Shown piece after piece: positions 46,126 to 55,778 of a stretch of DNA of 64,000 nt. Origin of the DNA: Burkholderia metallica (lineage in GTDB: Bacteria; Pseudomonadota; Gammaproteobacteria; Burkholderiales; Burkholderiaceae); contig NZ_CADFDB010000009.1 of NCBI RefSeq assembly GCF_902832845.1, positions 62,001 through 126,000 on the forward strand. The letters are read 5' to 3'. The notes under the pieces were generated by a model that had not been told where the DNA came from, made no database searches, and saw only the letters and a list, made by a program, of their open reading frames with translations. A program made the translations under genes and the position numbers. Numbering within the stretch: the first letter of the stretch is position 1; each line of letters starts with the position of its first letter.

Positions 46126-47346
46126 TCATTGCGCGACACCGACGCCACGCGGTGCGACGTAACCGGGCCAGTGCACGTCCTCGGTTGCAAAGGCCGGCGG
46201 CGCGGCGTCCTCAGGTGCGGACGGCACGGCCGGCGCCAGCGTCGCGCGCACCGCGTAACGCACCGAACCGGCACGCGGCGGCCACGCCTGCAGCAGTTCA
46301 GGCTGCCGCGCGGCGACCAGCCACTCGACGGTCGGCGTCGGCTCGGCGAGCCGGCCGAACAATTGCGGATGGCGCGCAACGAGCCGCGCTTGCGACGCGG
46401 CATCCGTCACGTCCTCGATCCTGCACCACCCCGATGGCGTATGGACGACACCGAGCGCGATGCAGTCGGGCGGCGTGCGATCCGTCGTCCCCAGCGCATT
46501 GAGGCAGGCCAGCACGTCGTCGACGTAGCGCTCGACCGGCGGCCGGTTCTGCTTGCCCTTGACCTGATCGACGTCGAGGCCGCCGTCCGCCCGCACCTCG
46601 ACGCTGATCGTAATGTGCGGCTGGCCGCCCGCATCCCGGAAGCTCAGCAACCGCAGCCGGCGCGCTTCGATCGCTTCCGCATAGCGCCCGCCGTAGCCGC
46701 CCGCCAGCGCTTGCCGGTCCGCGAACTGGCCGAGGCAATGGCGCATCACGTAACTCTCGAACGCCATTTCGGCGCGCAGCAGCGGGCTGTCGGGCAGGAA
46801 TTCGACAAAGCGTCCGTTGGCGGTTTCGCACCACGTGCGCAGCGCATCGGGCTGGCTCTCGCGCCAGCCGCGCGCGATCCGGGACGCCATCTCCGCATGC
46901 TCGCGTTCCCACATCGCGAGCGCCTGGGGGCAATTGACACGGTCGAGCTTGCCCTCGAGCCCGGTTCCCTTGCGCGACTCGAGAAACTCGACGAGCGTGG
47001 TTTCGAGTGCGAGGAGACGCGGATCGGACGGGTCGACCCAGACGACGGGTGCCTGCCTGCCCGCGTCGGCTTCGCCGATCGTCTTCGCGCCGGGCCCGAA
47101 GCGTCGCGCGACCCACGCCGGCGGCGCGGCCTGGCCGAGCGCCTGCCGCGCATCGTCGAGCGAGCCGATCGTGCGCGCGGGCTCGAAGTTCGCGACGACA
47201 TGCCGGTAGAAATGGTTGAGCAGCCACGCGCGCACTGCGTCGGCGTCGCCCCGCGCGGTGCTGCGGGCGGCAATCGCCGCTTTCAGCGCATCGGCGTTCA
47301 GCGCGTTGCGTGGCGCGTAGCCGGCCCGCCGATCTGCTGCCGTCAT
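46126..47346 (-). CDS. PcfJ-like domain protein
   Basis: A 406-residue protein. Its middle contains SYVMRHCLGQFADR, LRLLSFRDAGGQPHITISV and VDQVKGKQNRPP, the order seen in the PcfJ-like family (HCxG, SxRD, QxxGxxN). PcfJ proteins are best known from conjugative plasmids and phages, but their role is unclear. There is no signal peptide. The ATG at 47346 overlaps the TPR gene's stop in ATGA. No mobility genes are near, so this appears to be a chromosomal use of the domain. Confidence 0.65.
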   Translation of the reverse strand: MTAADRRAGYAPRNALNADALKAAIAARSTARGDADAVRAWLLNHFYRHVVANFEPARTIGSLDDARQALGQAAPPAWVARRFGPGAKTIGEADAGRQAPVVWVDPSDPRLLALETTLVEFLESRKGTGLEGKLDRVNCPQALAMWEREHAEMASRIARGWRESQPDALRTWCETANGRFVEFLPDSPLLRAEMAFESYVMRHCLGQFADRQALAGGYGGRYAEAIEARRLRLLSFRDAGGQPHITISVEVRADGGLDVDQVKGKQNRPPVERYVDDVLACLNALGTTDRTPPDCIALGVVHTPSGWCRIEDVTDAASQARLVARHPQLFGRLAEPTPTVEWLVAARQPELLQAWPPRAGSVRYAVRATLAPAVPSAPEDAAPPAFATEDVHWPGYVAPRGVGVAQ

Positions 47347-49694
47347 TGCCAGAACTTCCACCAGCGCTTGTTCGGCGTGGCGGTCGCTGAATCCGGCGAG
47401 GCCGGCGCATCGGCCTCCCGTATCCGTCGCTCGATCACGTCTTCCATCAGGTCGAGCGGCTCGGCGGCGTGCCGGTTGCCGGCAAGCACGCGCTCGTAGA
47501 AATACTTCACATCGGACCGGCGGCCTAGTTCGTATGCCGCATCGGCGGCCCGGATCAGCACGTCCAGATCGCTCGACGTATCGGCCTGCCCGCGCGCGGC
47601 GTCGTACAGCGCCGACGCCTGGTCCGGATGCGACGCCGCCATGTGGGACGCGAACACGAAGCGGGCGATCAGCGCCTCGTCGGGCAGGCTGCCGTCGACC
47701 TGGTCGTGTTCCCGCTGCCAGCCGACGAGGCGTTCGAGCCAGATCGGCAGTTCGTTGCAACGATCGAGGCGATACAGCGCGCGCACCACGTCGCGCACGT
47801 ACCAGTTCGGGTCATGCCGGCTGAAACCGTATTCGGCGGCGTAATGCCAGAGCTGCTCGGCGGCCTCGACCATCTCGTCGTCCTTGCCCTGGCAGGCGAG
47901 CACGTAGCGGACACCGGAGTAATGCTCGGCAAACGAGCTCGCCGCAATCCCGTTGCGATGCAGGACCAGCGCCTCGTCGTAACGGTCCTCGTCGCGGTAG
48001 AGAATCGCGAGGTTGTTGCAGAGCATCGAATACAGGTGCGCACACGCGTCGTACGGGTGCCCTTTGCCGGTTTCGAAGAAGCGTTCCATGCGCGCGCGGC
48101 CCTGCTCGTAGGCGGCGATCCGCAGGCGCTGAAGGTCGGCGCGCACCGGCGCCTGTTCTGCGGCCGGCAGCGCATCGATCGCCTCCTCGGCCAGGTCCTC
48201 GACCCGGGCCGAGAATACGTAGCTCCACAAGCCGCTGCGCAGCGACGGCGGCAGCGGCAGTTTCAGCGCGGCGGCGACGCCCAGCGCGCCAATGCGCGCC
48301 TGGGTCAGCATGATCGCAGTGCGGTTGTCGTGCATCTCGCCTTCCTGCGCGGCGGCGAGCAGGCGCGCGGCCTGGGTCGTCGCGTCGATGCGGCCGGTTT
48401 CGCCATCGTAGACCGCCGCGAGCCGCGCGATCCACGGATGACCGGGCGCGCGCCGCAGCGCGACCTCGCGCGCGGCGTCGGCCACCGCGTAACGCAACGC
48501 ATCGCCGTCGAGCGAGCCCAGCACGGCAAAAATCTCGGCATGCGTGGGCGAACGCGCGGCCAGCGCATCGCGCTCTTGCGCGCCGAGCTCGACGAGTCGC
48601 TCGAGCGTCGGCTCGAAACCGGCTGCGCGCATTGCGCACAGCGGCCACCAGACCGACGTATCGGTCGGCTCGGCAAGGCGTGCATGGATGATCCGCCCCA
48701 CCCGGTCGAGCATGCTGCTTTCGAGCTGGTACACGTGGAAGAACGCGCACCGCCCCGCGTCGTCGAAGCGGCCGGCCTCGAGCAACCACGGCAGCTCGTA
48801 TTCGATGAAATCATCCCCGCCGTCCGACTCGAGGCTGTAACGCGCCATCTCGCAACGCGCGAGCGCGCCATCGAGATCGCCTTGCGCGTATGCCGCTCGC
48901 GCGGCAAGCCGCGCGAGCCTCACCTCGGCCTCGCGGCGCGGCGGCAGTGCCGAGTCGGCTATGCGCGACTCGACGGCCTGGCGAATCGTGTCGAACTGCA
49001 GCGGCGCAATCTCGATCATCGCGTGGCCGATCCGCAGCCAGTCATCGGCATCGATGTCCTGGTCCGCCCCTGCCGACGCGACGGCCGCCACCGCGGCCTC
49101 GGCCGCCGCCCGCGCGTCGTCGTCCCGGCCGAGCCGCCGCAGCGCCCACGCACGCAGGCATTGCCGGTTCGCCTCGTCCCGCGCGCGAAACGCGGCCCGG
49201 TCGGCAAGCGCGCCATTCAACGCATGCCGCAGTTCGATCGCGTCGAGCGCGTGCTCCGCGTGATCGTATTCGAGCGTATCGAGAATGCGTGCGCGGACGA
49301 AACGATCGGCATCGAGTGTCGGCGACGTGCGCACGACGTCGTGCATCTCGCCGATCGCGTGCTTGACGGCGTCGTTCTCGCCCAGGTGCCGGGCGACCTG
49401 CAGCCGGTACAGCGCGAGCTGCATGCGGATATCGGGCCGCGCGTCGGGTGGCGCCGCGTCATGCACGGCCGCGCCGTCGTCATCGAGCACGGCGCGCGCA
49501 GCGGCCGGATCGCCGGCGTGCATCCAGAGTGTGTGCAGGCGTGCGATCGCGTCGAGCGAATCGGCACGCAACGGCTGGGCCCGCAGTCTTGCCGCAAGGT
49601 CACTCGCGCGACTCGAGTCGCTTTCTTCAAGATCGGCTTCGAGCCGATTCATCAACGTGTCGAGCGGCTGGCCCATCAAAGGCATCGTTGTCAT
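47343..49694 (-). CDS. Large TPR-like repeat protein
   Basis: A protein of about 783 residues built almost entirely from helix-turn-helix pairs, such as ALRYAVADAAREVALRRAP and LCNNLAILYRDEDRYDEALVLH, which fit tetratricopeptide-type repeats. The end carries a Trp-rich tail, KRWWKFWQ. There is no signal peptide or membrane segment. An in-frame ATG at 49835 would add 47 residues; neither start has a strong ribosome site. It opens a four-gene operon and faces a LuxR-type regulator gene. Repeat proteins of this kind are protein-binding scaffolds; the partner is unknown. Confidence 0.75.
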   Translation of the reverse strand: MTTMPLMGQPLDTLMNRLEADLEESDSSRASDLAARLRAQPLRADSLDAIARLHTLWMHAGDPAAARAVLDDDGAAVHDAAPPDARPDIRMQLALYRLQVARHLGENDAVKHAIGEMHDVVRTSPTLDADRFVRARILDTLEYDHAEHALDAIELRHALNGALADRAAFRARDEANRQCLRAWALRRLGRDDDARAAAEAAVAAVASAGADQDIDADDWLRIGHAMIEIAPLQFDTIRQAVESRIADSALPPRREAEVRLARLAARAAYAQGDLDGALARCEMARYSLESDGGDDFIEYELPWLLEAGRFDDAGRCAFFHVYQLESSMLDRVGRIIHARLAEPTDTSVWWPLCAMRAAGFEPTLERLVELGAQERDALAARSPTHAEIFAVLGSLDGDALRYAVADAAREVALRRAPGHPWIARLAAVYDGETGRIDATTQAARLLAAAQEGEMHDNRTAIMLTQARIGALGVAAALKLPLPPSLRSGLWSYVFSARVEDLAEEAIDALPAAEQAPVRADLQRLRIAAYEQGRARMERFFETGKGHPYDACAHLYSMLCNNLAILYRDEDRYDEALVLHRNGIAASSFAEHYSGVRYVLACQGKDDEMVEAAEQLWHYAAEYGFSRHDPNWYVRDVVRALYRLDRCNELPIWLERLVGWQREHDQVDGSLPDEALIARFVFASHMAASHPDQASALYDAARGQADTSSDLDVLIRAADAAYELGRRSDVKYFYERVLAGNRHAAEPLDLMEDVIERRIREADAPASPDSATATPNKRWWKFWQ

Positions 49695-49909
49695 ATCGCT
49701 ATCGGTCTTGGAATTGGTCTTGGCACTGGGAGTCGACGACTGCTCCCTCTCGGAATCGCGATAGCTTATCAGGAGACGGAGACGGTGCGCGGCCTCGCCA
49801 TCCGCGTCGTCCGGCGTTACGATCTCGTACTTCATTCCAGGGTCCGGTCGATGCGTACGGCACGACGGCACGATGCGCCCCGACCGGTCCCGCCCGACCC
49901 GGAACACGC

Positions 49910-50707
49910 ATGAACCTCACCTTGCAGGATGTCGCATGGCACCGGTCGGTCGGGCGGCTCATCGAGTCGCTCGATCAGCCGGGCTTCTGGCTGGCACTGA
50001 TCCGGCTGATCGAGGAATACGTCGCGGTGGACAGTTGGGTCGCGCTGATCTTCGGCGACGGCCGCCCGCAGGTGCTCGCCGAATGTCCGTACGAAGGCGG
50101 CGGCCCCGACCCGCTGTTCCGCGACTACGTGCAGGGGCTGTACCTGCTCGATCCGTTCTACATCGCGAACCGCGATGCGCCGGCGAGCGGCCTGTTCCGG
50201 CTGTCCGACGTCGCGCCCGAGTGCTTTCGCGACACCGAGTACTACACGCGCTATTTCACGCACAACGTCGTCGAGGACGAGGTGCAGTTCAACGTCGTGC
50301 TCGACGATGCGCGCACGCTGTGCCTGTCGCTCGGCAGCAAGCGGCGCTTCGGCCCCGAGCAGGTGGCGCTGCTCGACCTGATCCGGCCGTGGGTAGCCGG
50401 GCTGATGCGGCAGCGGCTCGCGTTCGAGCCGGCCGCCGCCGAAGCCGCGGTGCCGCCGCGGGCCGGCGCCCGTGCGCAGGACCGCTTCGAGCACGCGATG
50501 GCGCGGCTCGGCACGCCGCTCACCGCACGCGAGCTCGACGTGATCCGGCTGATCCTCAGCGGCCGCTCGAACAAGGAAGTCGCGAACAAGCTGTCGATTT
50601 CCGCCGAGACGGTCAAGGTGCATCGCCGCAACATCTACGGGAAGCTCGCGATCAACTCGCAATCGGAACTGTTCTCGCTGTTCCTGAACGCGCAGACCGG
50701 CGCCTGA
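49910..50707 (+). CDS. LuxR family transcriptional regulator
   Basis: A 265-residue regulator. The C-terminal GerE-type DNA-binding domain spans about residues 200-262 (PLTARELDVIRLILSGRSNKEVANKL, ISAETVKVHRRNIYGKL). The N-terminal 190 residues have no response-regulator aspartate pocket and do not match an AHL-binding domain I can recognise. It is divergent from the TPR operon and 176 bases ahead of the nitrilase gene, so it could control either. The ligand is unknown. Confidence 0.88.
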   Translation: MNLTLQDVAWHRSVGRLIESLDQPGFWLALIRLIEEYVAVDSWVALIFGDGRPQVLAECPYEGGGPDPLFRDYVQGLYLLDPFYIANRDAPASGLFRLSDVAPECFRDTEYYTRYFTHNVVEDEVQFNVVLDDARTLCLSLGSKRRFGPEQVALLDLIRPWVAGLMRQRLAFEPAAAEAAVPPRAGARAQDRFEHAMARLGTPLTARELDVIRLILSGRSNKEVANKLSISAETVKVHRRNIYGKLAINSQSELFSLFLNAQTGA

Positions 50708-50883
50708 CACGCGTCGCGAATCACGCGGGCCGGCGCACGCCGCCACCGGTAGCGTCGCAGATCAATACCCCCGAAGGGTTAACGCGCCGGCGGGATGGGA
50801 AATCCGCCGCTTCGGCGCATACTGGGGCCTCTTACCGACCCTTCCGGCGCCATCGGCGACGGGCCTCTGCCACCGACATCGCC

Positions 50884-51705
50884 ATGAAACTCAAGCTCGA
50901 CATCGTTCAGCTCGCCGGCCGCGACGGCGACACGCACTACAACCTGCAGCGCACGCTCGAAGCGATCGCCTCCTGCGCGCCCGGCACCGACATCGTGATG
51001 TTTCCGGAAGCGCAGCTCACCGGCTTCCTCGATCCGTCGAATCTCGCCGAATGCGCGGAGCCGCTCGACGGCCCGAGCGTCAGCGCGGTCATCGCGGCCG
51101 CGCGGGCGCGTGACGTGGCCGTCGTGGTCGGGCTGATCGAGAACGACGGCGGCCGCTTCTACAACACCACCGTGTTCGTCACGCCGGACGGCATCGCGCT
51201 GCGCTATCGCAAGACGCATCTGTGGGTGAGCGAGCGCGGCGTCGTGCTGCCCGGCGACCGTTATGCGACGATCGAATGGCGCGGCGTGCGGATCGGCCTG
51301 CTGATCTGCTACGACAACGAATTCCCCGAAACCGGCCGCGCGCTCGCCGCGCTCGGCGCCGAGCTGATCCTGATCACCGACGGCAACATGGAGCCGTACC
51401 GCGCCGTCCACCGCACATCGGCCACCGCGCGGGCGATGGAGAACCAGGTGTTCGCGGTGGTCGCCAACCGCGTCGGCGACAGCGCGCACGACGTCGTGTT
51501 CGCAGGCGGCAGCCTCGCCGCCGATCCGTTCGGCAACCTGATCTTCGAGGCCGGCAATACCGAATCGCGCCACGCGGTCGAACTCGACTTCGACCAGCTC
51601 GCCGCGTCGCGCGCGGTCTACGACTATCGTCGCGATCAGCGGCTGCACGTTGCCGGCGAGCGCATCGAGCACGCCAGCGGCCTTCGCGAGCTGCTGATTC
51701 CGTAA
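50884..51705 (+). CDS. Nitrilase superfamily C-N hydrolase
   Basis: A 273-residue enzyme of the nitrilase superfamily. The catalytic triad is visible: Glu42 (MFPEAQL), Lys110 (YRKTHLW) and Cys142 (LICYDNEFPE). The length and the DNEFPE motif place it with amidases of the aliphatic or omega-amidase type more than with true nitrilases. There is no signal peptide. It lies downstream of the LuxR gene on the same strand with a 176-base gap, and converges on the AtuA genes. Confidence 0.9.
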   Translation: MKLKLDIVQLAGRDGDTHYNLQRTLEAIASCAPGTDIVMFPEAQLTGFLDPSNLAECAEPLDGPSVSAVIAAARARDVAVVVGLIENDGGRFYNTTVFVTPDGIALRYRKTHLWVSERGVVLPGDRYATIEWRGVRIGLLICYDNEFPETGRALAALGAELILITDGNMEPYRAVHRTSATARAMENQVFAVVANRVGDSAHDVVFAGGSLAADPFGNLIFEAGNTESRHAVELDFDQLAASRAVYDYRRDQRLHVAGERIEHASGLRELLIP

Positions 51706-51733
51706 GCGCGCCCCGCTCCGGCGGCGACCTCCG

Positions 51734-52045
51734 TCACGCCGGGGCCGGCACCTCGATCGCCAGCAGCGCGGAACTGACCGACTTGCCGTGGGCATCGAGC
51801 GCGAGCGAGCGCGTGACGCCGCCGCCGAGCGCATCGCGCAGCACGAAGTTGAATGCGCCGAGCGCGGGCAGCTCGTAACGCACGACGTCTCCATGCACGA
51901 TGCCCGCGAGCCACGCCTTCACGGTGTCGGCGTCCAGATGCGTGCGCAGATGATCGTAATGACGCGGGTCGCGGCAGATGACCGACACGTTCAGCGTGTT
52001 GCCCTTGTCGCCGGTGCGCGCATGCGCGAGTTCACGCAGTTGCAT
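51734..52045 (-). CDS. AtuA C-terminal ferredoxin-fold-like protein
   Basis: A 103-residue protein. LRELAHARTGDKGNTLNVSVI at the N-terminus matches the small C-terminal domain normally fused to AtuA. The start at 52045 has GGAGG four to five bases upstream and shares a base with the AtuA stop (TGATG). An ATG three bases earlier is also possible. Together with the 452-residue AtuA partner it rebuilds the usual full-length protein. Its role is probably to complete that enzyme. Confidence 0.75.
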   Translation of the reverse strand: MQLRELAHARTGDKGNTLNVSVICRDPRHYDHLRTHLDADTVKAWLAGIVHGDVVRYELPALGAFNFVLRDALGGGVTRSLALDAHGKSVSSALLAIEVPAPA

Positions 52046-53403
52046 CATGCCTCCACGAATGAAAACGACGGCGTCACGGCCGCGCGCGGCAGCAGCACCG
52101 ACTGCACGGCGATCACCTCGCGCGTCGACTTGAACGCGCCGCCGCCGCCGGCCGGCCCGTTCGTATAGAGCGTCTCGACTTCGTTGCCGATGCGCGCCGC
52201 TTCGGCGGCGCTCGCCGCGCGGCCGGCCACCCGCACGCGCACCTCGGCCGGCTCGCCGCGGCGGTCGGGCGTCGCGTCGCCGTACAGCGCATCGACGCCG
52301 ATCAGGTCGAAGCGCAACTCGGTCGCGGCGACACCGGTCAATGCCAGCCGCTCGCGGACGATGTCGAGCGCGAGCCGCGCGCGTTCGAGCGCGCCCGGGC
52401 CGCCGTACGAAATCTGCCCTTCGCCGATCCAGCCGTCGACGTAGGCGACCGACACCTTCAGCGTGTCGGGCCGCGCGGTGCCGCGCCCGCCCGTCACGCG
52501 CACGCGGTCGTGCGCCTCCTCGACGACGGCCACCTGCGTGAAATCCGCGACGACGTCGGGCTGCAGATAGCGTGCCGGATCGTGAATCTCGTAGAGCAGC
52601 TGTTCCTTGCAGGTCGCCGCGCTCACGCGGCCGCCCGCGTGCGGCACCTTCGTGATCACGACCGTGCCGTCGGCCGCGACTTCGCCGATCGGGAACCCGA
52701 GCCGCGCGAGGTTCGGCACGTCCTTGTAGCCGGGGTCGGCGAAATAGCCGCCCGTCACCTGCCCCGCGCATTCGAGCAGATGGCCGACGACGGTCGCCGC
52801 GCCAAGCGTGTCCCAGTCGTCCATCCGCCAGCCGAACGCGTGTATCAGCGGCGCGGCGAACAGCGACGGATCGGCGACGCGCCCGGTCAGCACGACGTCC
52901 GCGCCGGCCGCGAGCGCGTCGACGATCGGCGCGGCGCCGAGGTACGCGTTCGCGGACACGATGCGGTCGCGATACGCGGCGACGTCGTCGCCCGATTCCT
53001 CGAAGCGGAACGTGCCGCGCAGCACGACGTCGAGCACGTCGTCGCCTTCGACCGCCGCGACCTTCAGGTGCGCAAAGCCGAGCGATCGCGCGATCTGCGA
53101 GGTGCGCCGCGCGGCCGCGCGCGGGTTCGCCGCGCCCATGTTCGACACGATGCGCACGCCCTTCGGCGCGGCGACCGGCAGCACCGCGCGCATCCGCGCA
53201 TCGAGCAGCGGGTCGTAGCCGAGTGCCGGGTCCGCGCGGCGCGCCTGCTGCGCGATCGCGATCGTGCGCTCGGCCAGGCATTCGAAGACGAGATAGTCGA
53301 GCTGCCCGTGTTCGGCCAGCTCGACCGCGGGCTCGATCCGGTCGCCCGAGTAGCCGGCGCCCGCGCCGATGCGCACGCGCCGTTCAGGTTGCTTTGCTGT
53401 CAT
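52045..53403 (-). CDS. AtuA family (acyclic terpene utilisation-like) protein
   Basis: A 452-residue protein of the AtuA family. Signatures include the Gly-rich N-terminus VRIGAGAGYSGDRIEPAVELAEHG, DYLVFECLAERTIA and VRIVSNMGAANPRAA. AtuA is needed for growth on acyclic terpenes in Pseudomonas, though many homologues serve other pathways and no reaction is established. No other atu genes (carboxylase, citronellyl-CoA dehydrogenase) are near. The CitMHS transporter lies directly upstream in the same direction (40 bases), so a carboxylate substrate is more likely here. Confidence 0.85.
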   Translation of the reverse strand: MTAKQPERRVRIGAGAGYSGDRIEPAVELAEHGQLDYLVFECLAERTIAIAQQARRADPALGYDPLLDARMRAVLPVAAPKGVRIVSNMGAANPRAAARRTSQIARSLGFAHLKVAAVEGDDVLDVVLRGTFRFEESGDDVAAYRDRIVSANAYLGAAPIVDALAAGADVVLTGRVADPSLFAAPLIHAFGWRMDDWDTLGAATVVGHLLECAGQVTGGYFADPGYKDVPNLARLGFPIGEVAADGTVVITKVPHAGGRVSAATCKEQLLYEIHDPARYLQPDVVADFTQVAVVEEAHDRVRVTGGRGTARPDTLKVSVAYVDGWIGEGQISYGGPGALERARLALDIVRERLALTGVAATELRFDLIGVDALYGDATPDRRGEPAEVRVRVAGRAASAAEAARIGNEVETLYTNGPAGGGGAFKSTREVIAVQSVLLPRAAVTPSFSFVEA

Positions 53404-53443
53404 GTCGGTACCGTCGTGCGGCGGATCGCCCCGCCGCGAATGA

Positions 53444-54742
53444 TCAAAAGATGCCCAGCACGACGCATGCGATCGTCATCACGATCGACGCGCCGAACAG
53501 CAGCGGAAACGTGAATTTCTGGTGCTCGGCCAGTTCGATCCCGCACAGGCCGACGACGAGAAACGTCGCGGGCGTCAGCGGGCTGACCGGGAACCCGGTC
53601 GTCATCTGGCCGAGCAACGCGGCCTGCCCGACCTGCACGGCCGGCACGCCGAGCTGGCCGGCCACCTCCGCGATCACGGGCAGCACGCCGAAGTAGAACG
53701 AATCGGGATCGAACAGCATGCTGAGCGGCATCGACGCGAGGCCGAGCGCCACCGGGATGTGGCCGGCCATCGACGGCGGCACGAAGCCGACCGCCGCCTG
53801 CGCCATCGCCTTCAGCATCCCGCTGCCCTGCATGATCCCCGTGAACACGCCGGCCGCGAGCAGGATGCCGGCCATCATCAGCGCGGCACGCGCATGCGCG
53901 TCGATGCGCTTTCGCTGCATATCGACGTTCGGGTAGTTCACCATCAGCGCGATGCACAGCCCGACCATGAACATGATCGCGGGTGGAATCTTCTCGCCCA
54001 TCACGACCATCGTGCCGAGCACGACGAGCGTCAGCACGAGGTTGAACCAGAACAGGTGCGGCCGGCGCAGCGCCTGCTCGTCGGGCGTCAGTTCGCGCTT
54101 GGGCAGCGGGATCGACGCATCGTCGCGCGACAGACCGAGCCGCTTCTCCTCGCGCCGCCCGAGCCAGTACGCGACGCCGAACACGAACACGAGCCCGATC
54201 GCCTGCACCGGGATCAGCGGATTGAACAGCGCCGACACCGGCAGGTGCAGCGACGCGGACGCGCGGATCATCGGCCCCGTCCACGGCAGGAAGTTGATGC
54301 CCGCGGCCATCGACACGGCGGCGGCCAGTACGCGCCGGTCCATGTTCAGCCGGTCGTACAGCGGCAGCACGGCCGGAATCGTCACGAGAAAGCAGACGGC
54401 GCCCGAGCCGTCGAGGTGAATCAGCAGCGCGAGCAGCGTCGTGCCCATCACGATGCGCGTCGGCCGCGTGCCGACCGCGCGCAGGATGCGGTCGATGATC
54501 GGGTCGAGCGTGCCGGCGTCGGTGATCGTCCCGAAATACAGGATCGCGAACACGAACATCCCGACCACGGGCGCGAGCCCCTTCAGCCCGTCGATGACGA
54601 ACTTGCTGGTGTGCAGCCCGAAGCCGCCGATCAGCGACGCGGCGATCGGCACGAGGATCAGCGCGACGAGCGGCGACATCCGCTTCGACAGAATCGCGGC
54701 CAGCAGCACGACGATCGTGCCAAGCCCGAGTAACGGCAGCAT
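53444..54742 (-). CDS. CitMHS family metal-citrate/proton symporter
   Basis: A 432-residue inner-membrane transporter with about 12 helices. Blocks such as ALLIHLDGSGAVCFLVTIPAVLPLYDRL (split), LPWTGPMIRASASL and LFDPDSFYFGVLPVIAEVA are typical of the CitMHS family, which imports citrate or related carboxylates complexed with Mg2+ or Ca2+. It leads the operon with the AtuA genes and is divergent from a LysR gene. The true substrate may differ from citrate. Confidence 0.9.
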   Translation of the reverse strand: MLPLLGLGTIVVLLAAILSKRMSPLVALILVPIAASLIGGFGLHTSKFVIDGLKGLAPVVGMFVFAILYFGTITDAGTLDPIIDRILRAVGTRPTRIVMGTTLLALLIHLDGSGAVCFLVTIPAVLPLYDRLNMDRRVLAAAVSMAAGINFLPWTGPMIRASASLHLPVSALFNPLIPVQAIGLVFVFGVAYWLGRREEKRLGLSRDDASIPLPKRELTPDEQALRRPHLFWFNLVLTLVVLGTMVVMGEKIPPAIMFMVGLCIALMVNYPNVDMQRKRIDAHARAALMMAGILLAAGVFTGIMQGSGMLKAMAQAAVGFVPPSMAGHIPVALGLASMPLSMLFDPDSFYFGVLPVIAEVAGQLGVPAVQVGQAALLGQMTTGFPVSPLTPATFLVVGLCGIELAEHQKFTFPLLFGASIVMTIACVVLGIF

Positions 54743-54810
54743 CCGTGTCTCCTACCTTGTCTTTTATTGGAGACGAGCGTAAGGTCGGCGCAGCGATAGC
54801 ACAATTGAAA

Positions 54811-54830
54811 TGATTTGATCGCAGCAATCA
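54811..54830. promoter_or_regulatory. Candidate LysR-type operator
   Basis: TGATT, ten bases, AATCA: a perfect inverted repeat with a T-N11-A core, ten bases upstream of the LysR start and within the divergent spacer before the CitMHS gene. The geometry fits a LysR binding site for autoregulation and control of the operon. Confidence 0.5.
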
Positions 54831-54839
54831 CGAGCCGTT

Positions 54840-55736
54840 ATGGATCTGAATCTTCGCGACATTCGCGCGTTCGTCACCGTCGCGCAGGCCGGCAACTTCA
54901 CGCGCGCGGCCGCGCGGCTGCACCTGTCGCAGCCGGCGCTGACCGTGCAGATCCGCCGGCTCGAAGAAATCGTCGGCGCGCGCCTGTTCGACCGCAACAG
55001 CCGCAGCGTCGCGCTCACGCAGACCGGGCGCGAGCTGCTGCCGCTGTTGCAGCGCTCGCTCGACGACATGGAGCGCGTGCTGCGCGATGCGCGCGCGCTC
55101 GGTGAAGGCACGAGCGGCACGGTGCGGTTCGCGTGCCTGCCGACCTTCGCGTCGAGCCTGCTGCCCGAGCTGATCCAGTCGTTCCGGCGCGACGTGCCGC
55201 GCGCGGGCTTCGAGATCCGCGACGGCGTCGCGAGCCTCGTCACCGCGCTCGTGCGTAACGAGGAAGCCGATCTCGGGCTGACCGGCGGCGACACGTTCGA
55301 TGCGTCGCTGGAGGTGCTGTACGCGGGCGCCGACCGGCTCGTCGCCGTGTGCCCGAAGGATCATCCGCTCGCGCGCAAGCGCCGCGTGAGCACCGCCGAC
55401 GTCGCGGCCGTGCCGCTCGTGCTCACCGCGCAGGGCACGAGCGTGCGCAGCGTCGTCGATGCCGCGCTGGGCGCGGCGGGCTGCACGCCCGACATCGCGT
55501 GCGAACCGACCTACATGATGACGGCCGTCGCGATGGTGCGCGGCGGCCTCGGCGTGACGATCCTGCCGGCGACCGCGCGCGAGGTGCGTGCCGAGCCCGA
55601 GCTGGTCATGAAGCCGATCGACGACCCCGCGTTCGTGCGGCCGATCGCGCTCGTCGCGAAGCGTGGGCGCACGCTGCCGCGCGTCGCGCAGGCGTTCGCC
55701 GAAACGATGCTGACGGAATTGAAAAAGCGCGCGTGA
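54840..55736 (+). CDS. LysR family transcriptional regulator
   Basis: A 298-residue LysR protein. The DNA-binding domain is in residues 3-60 (FVTVAQAGNFTRAAARLHLS, LTVQIRRLEEIVGARLFDR, LTQTGRELLP); the effector domain follows. It is divergent from the CitMHS-AtuA operon across a 97-base spacer that contains an inverted repeat matching a LysR box, so it probably controls that operon. Effector unknown. Confidence 0.92.
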   Translation: MDLNLRDIRAFVTVAQAGNFTRAAARLHLSQPALTVQIRRLEEIVGARLFDRNSRSVALTQTGRELLPLLQRSLDDMERVLRDARALGEGTSGTVRFACLPTFASSLLPELIQSFRRDVPRAGFEIRDGVASLVTALVRNEEADLGLTGGDTFDASLEVLYAGADRLVAVCPKDHPLARKRRVSTADVAAVPLVLTAQGTSVRSVVDAALGAAGCTPDIACEPTYMMTAVAMVRGGLGVTILPATAREVRAEPELVMKPIDDPAFVRPIALVAKRGRTLPRVAQAFAETMLTELKKRA

Positions 55737-55778
55737 CCCGCGCGCCCGGATCGGCGGGACCGGTCGCCCGCCCGGCGC

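Noticed and set aside
44575-49694. Genomic island or conjugative element, suggested by the PcfJ-like gene
   Set aside because: No integrase, relaxase, transposase, tRNA end or flanking repeat was found, and codon use and GC look like the neighbours.
50767-50780. Short inverted repeat ACCC-CCGAA-GGGT between the LuxR and nitrilase genes as a LuxR operator
   Set aside because: The arms are only four bases and it is not clearly placed against a promoter. It could easily occur by chance.
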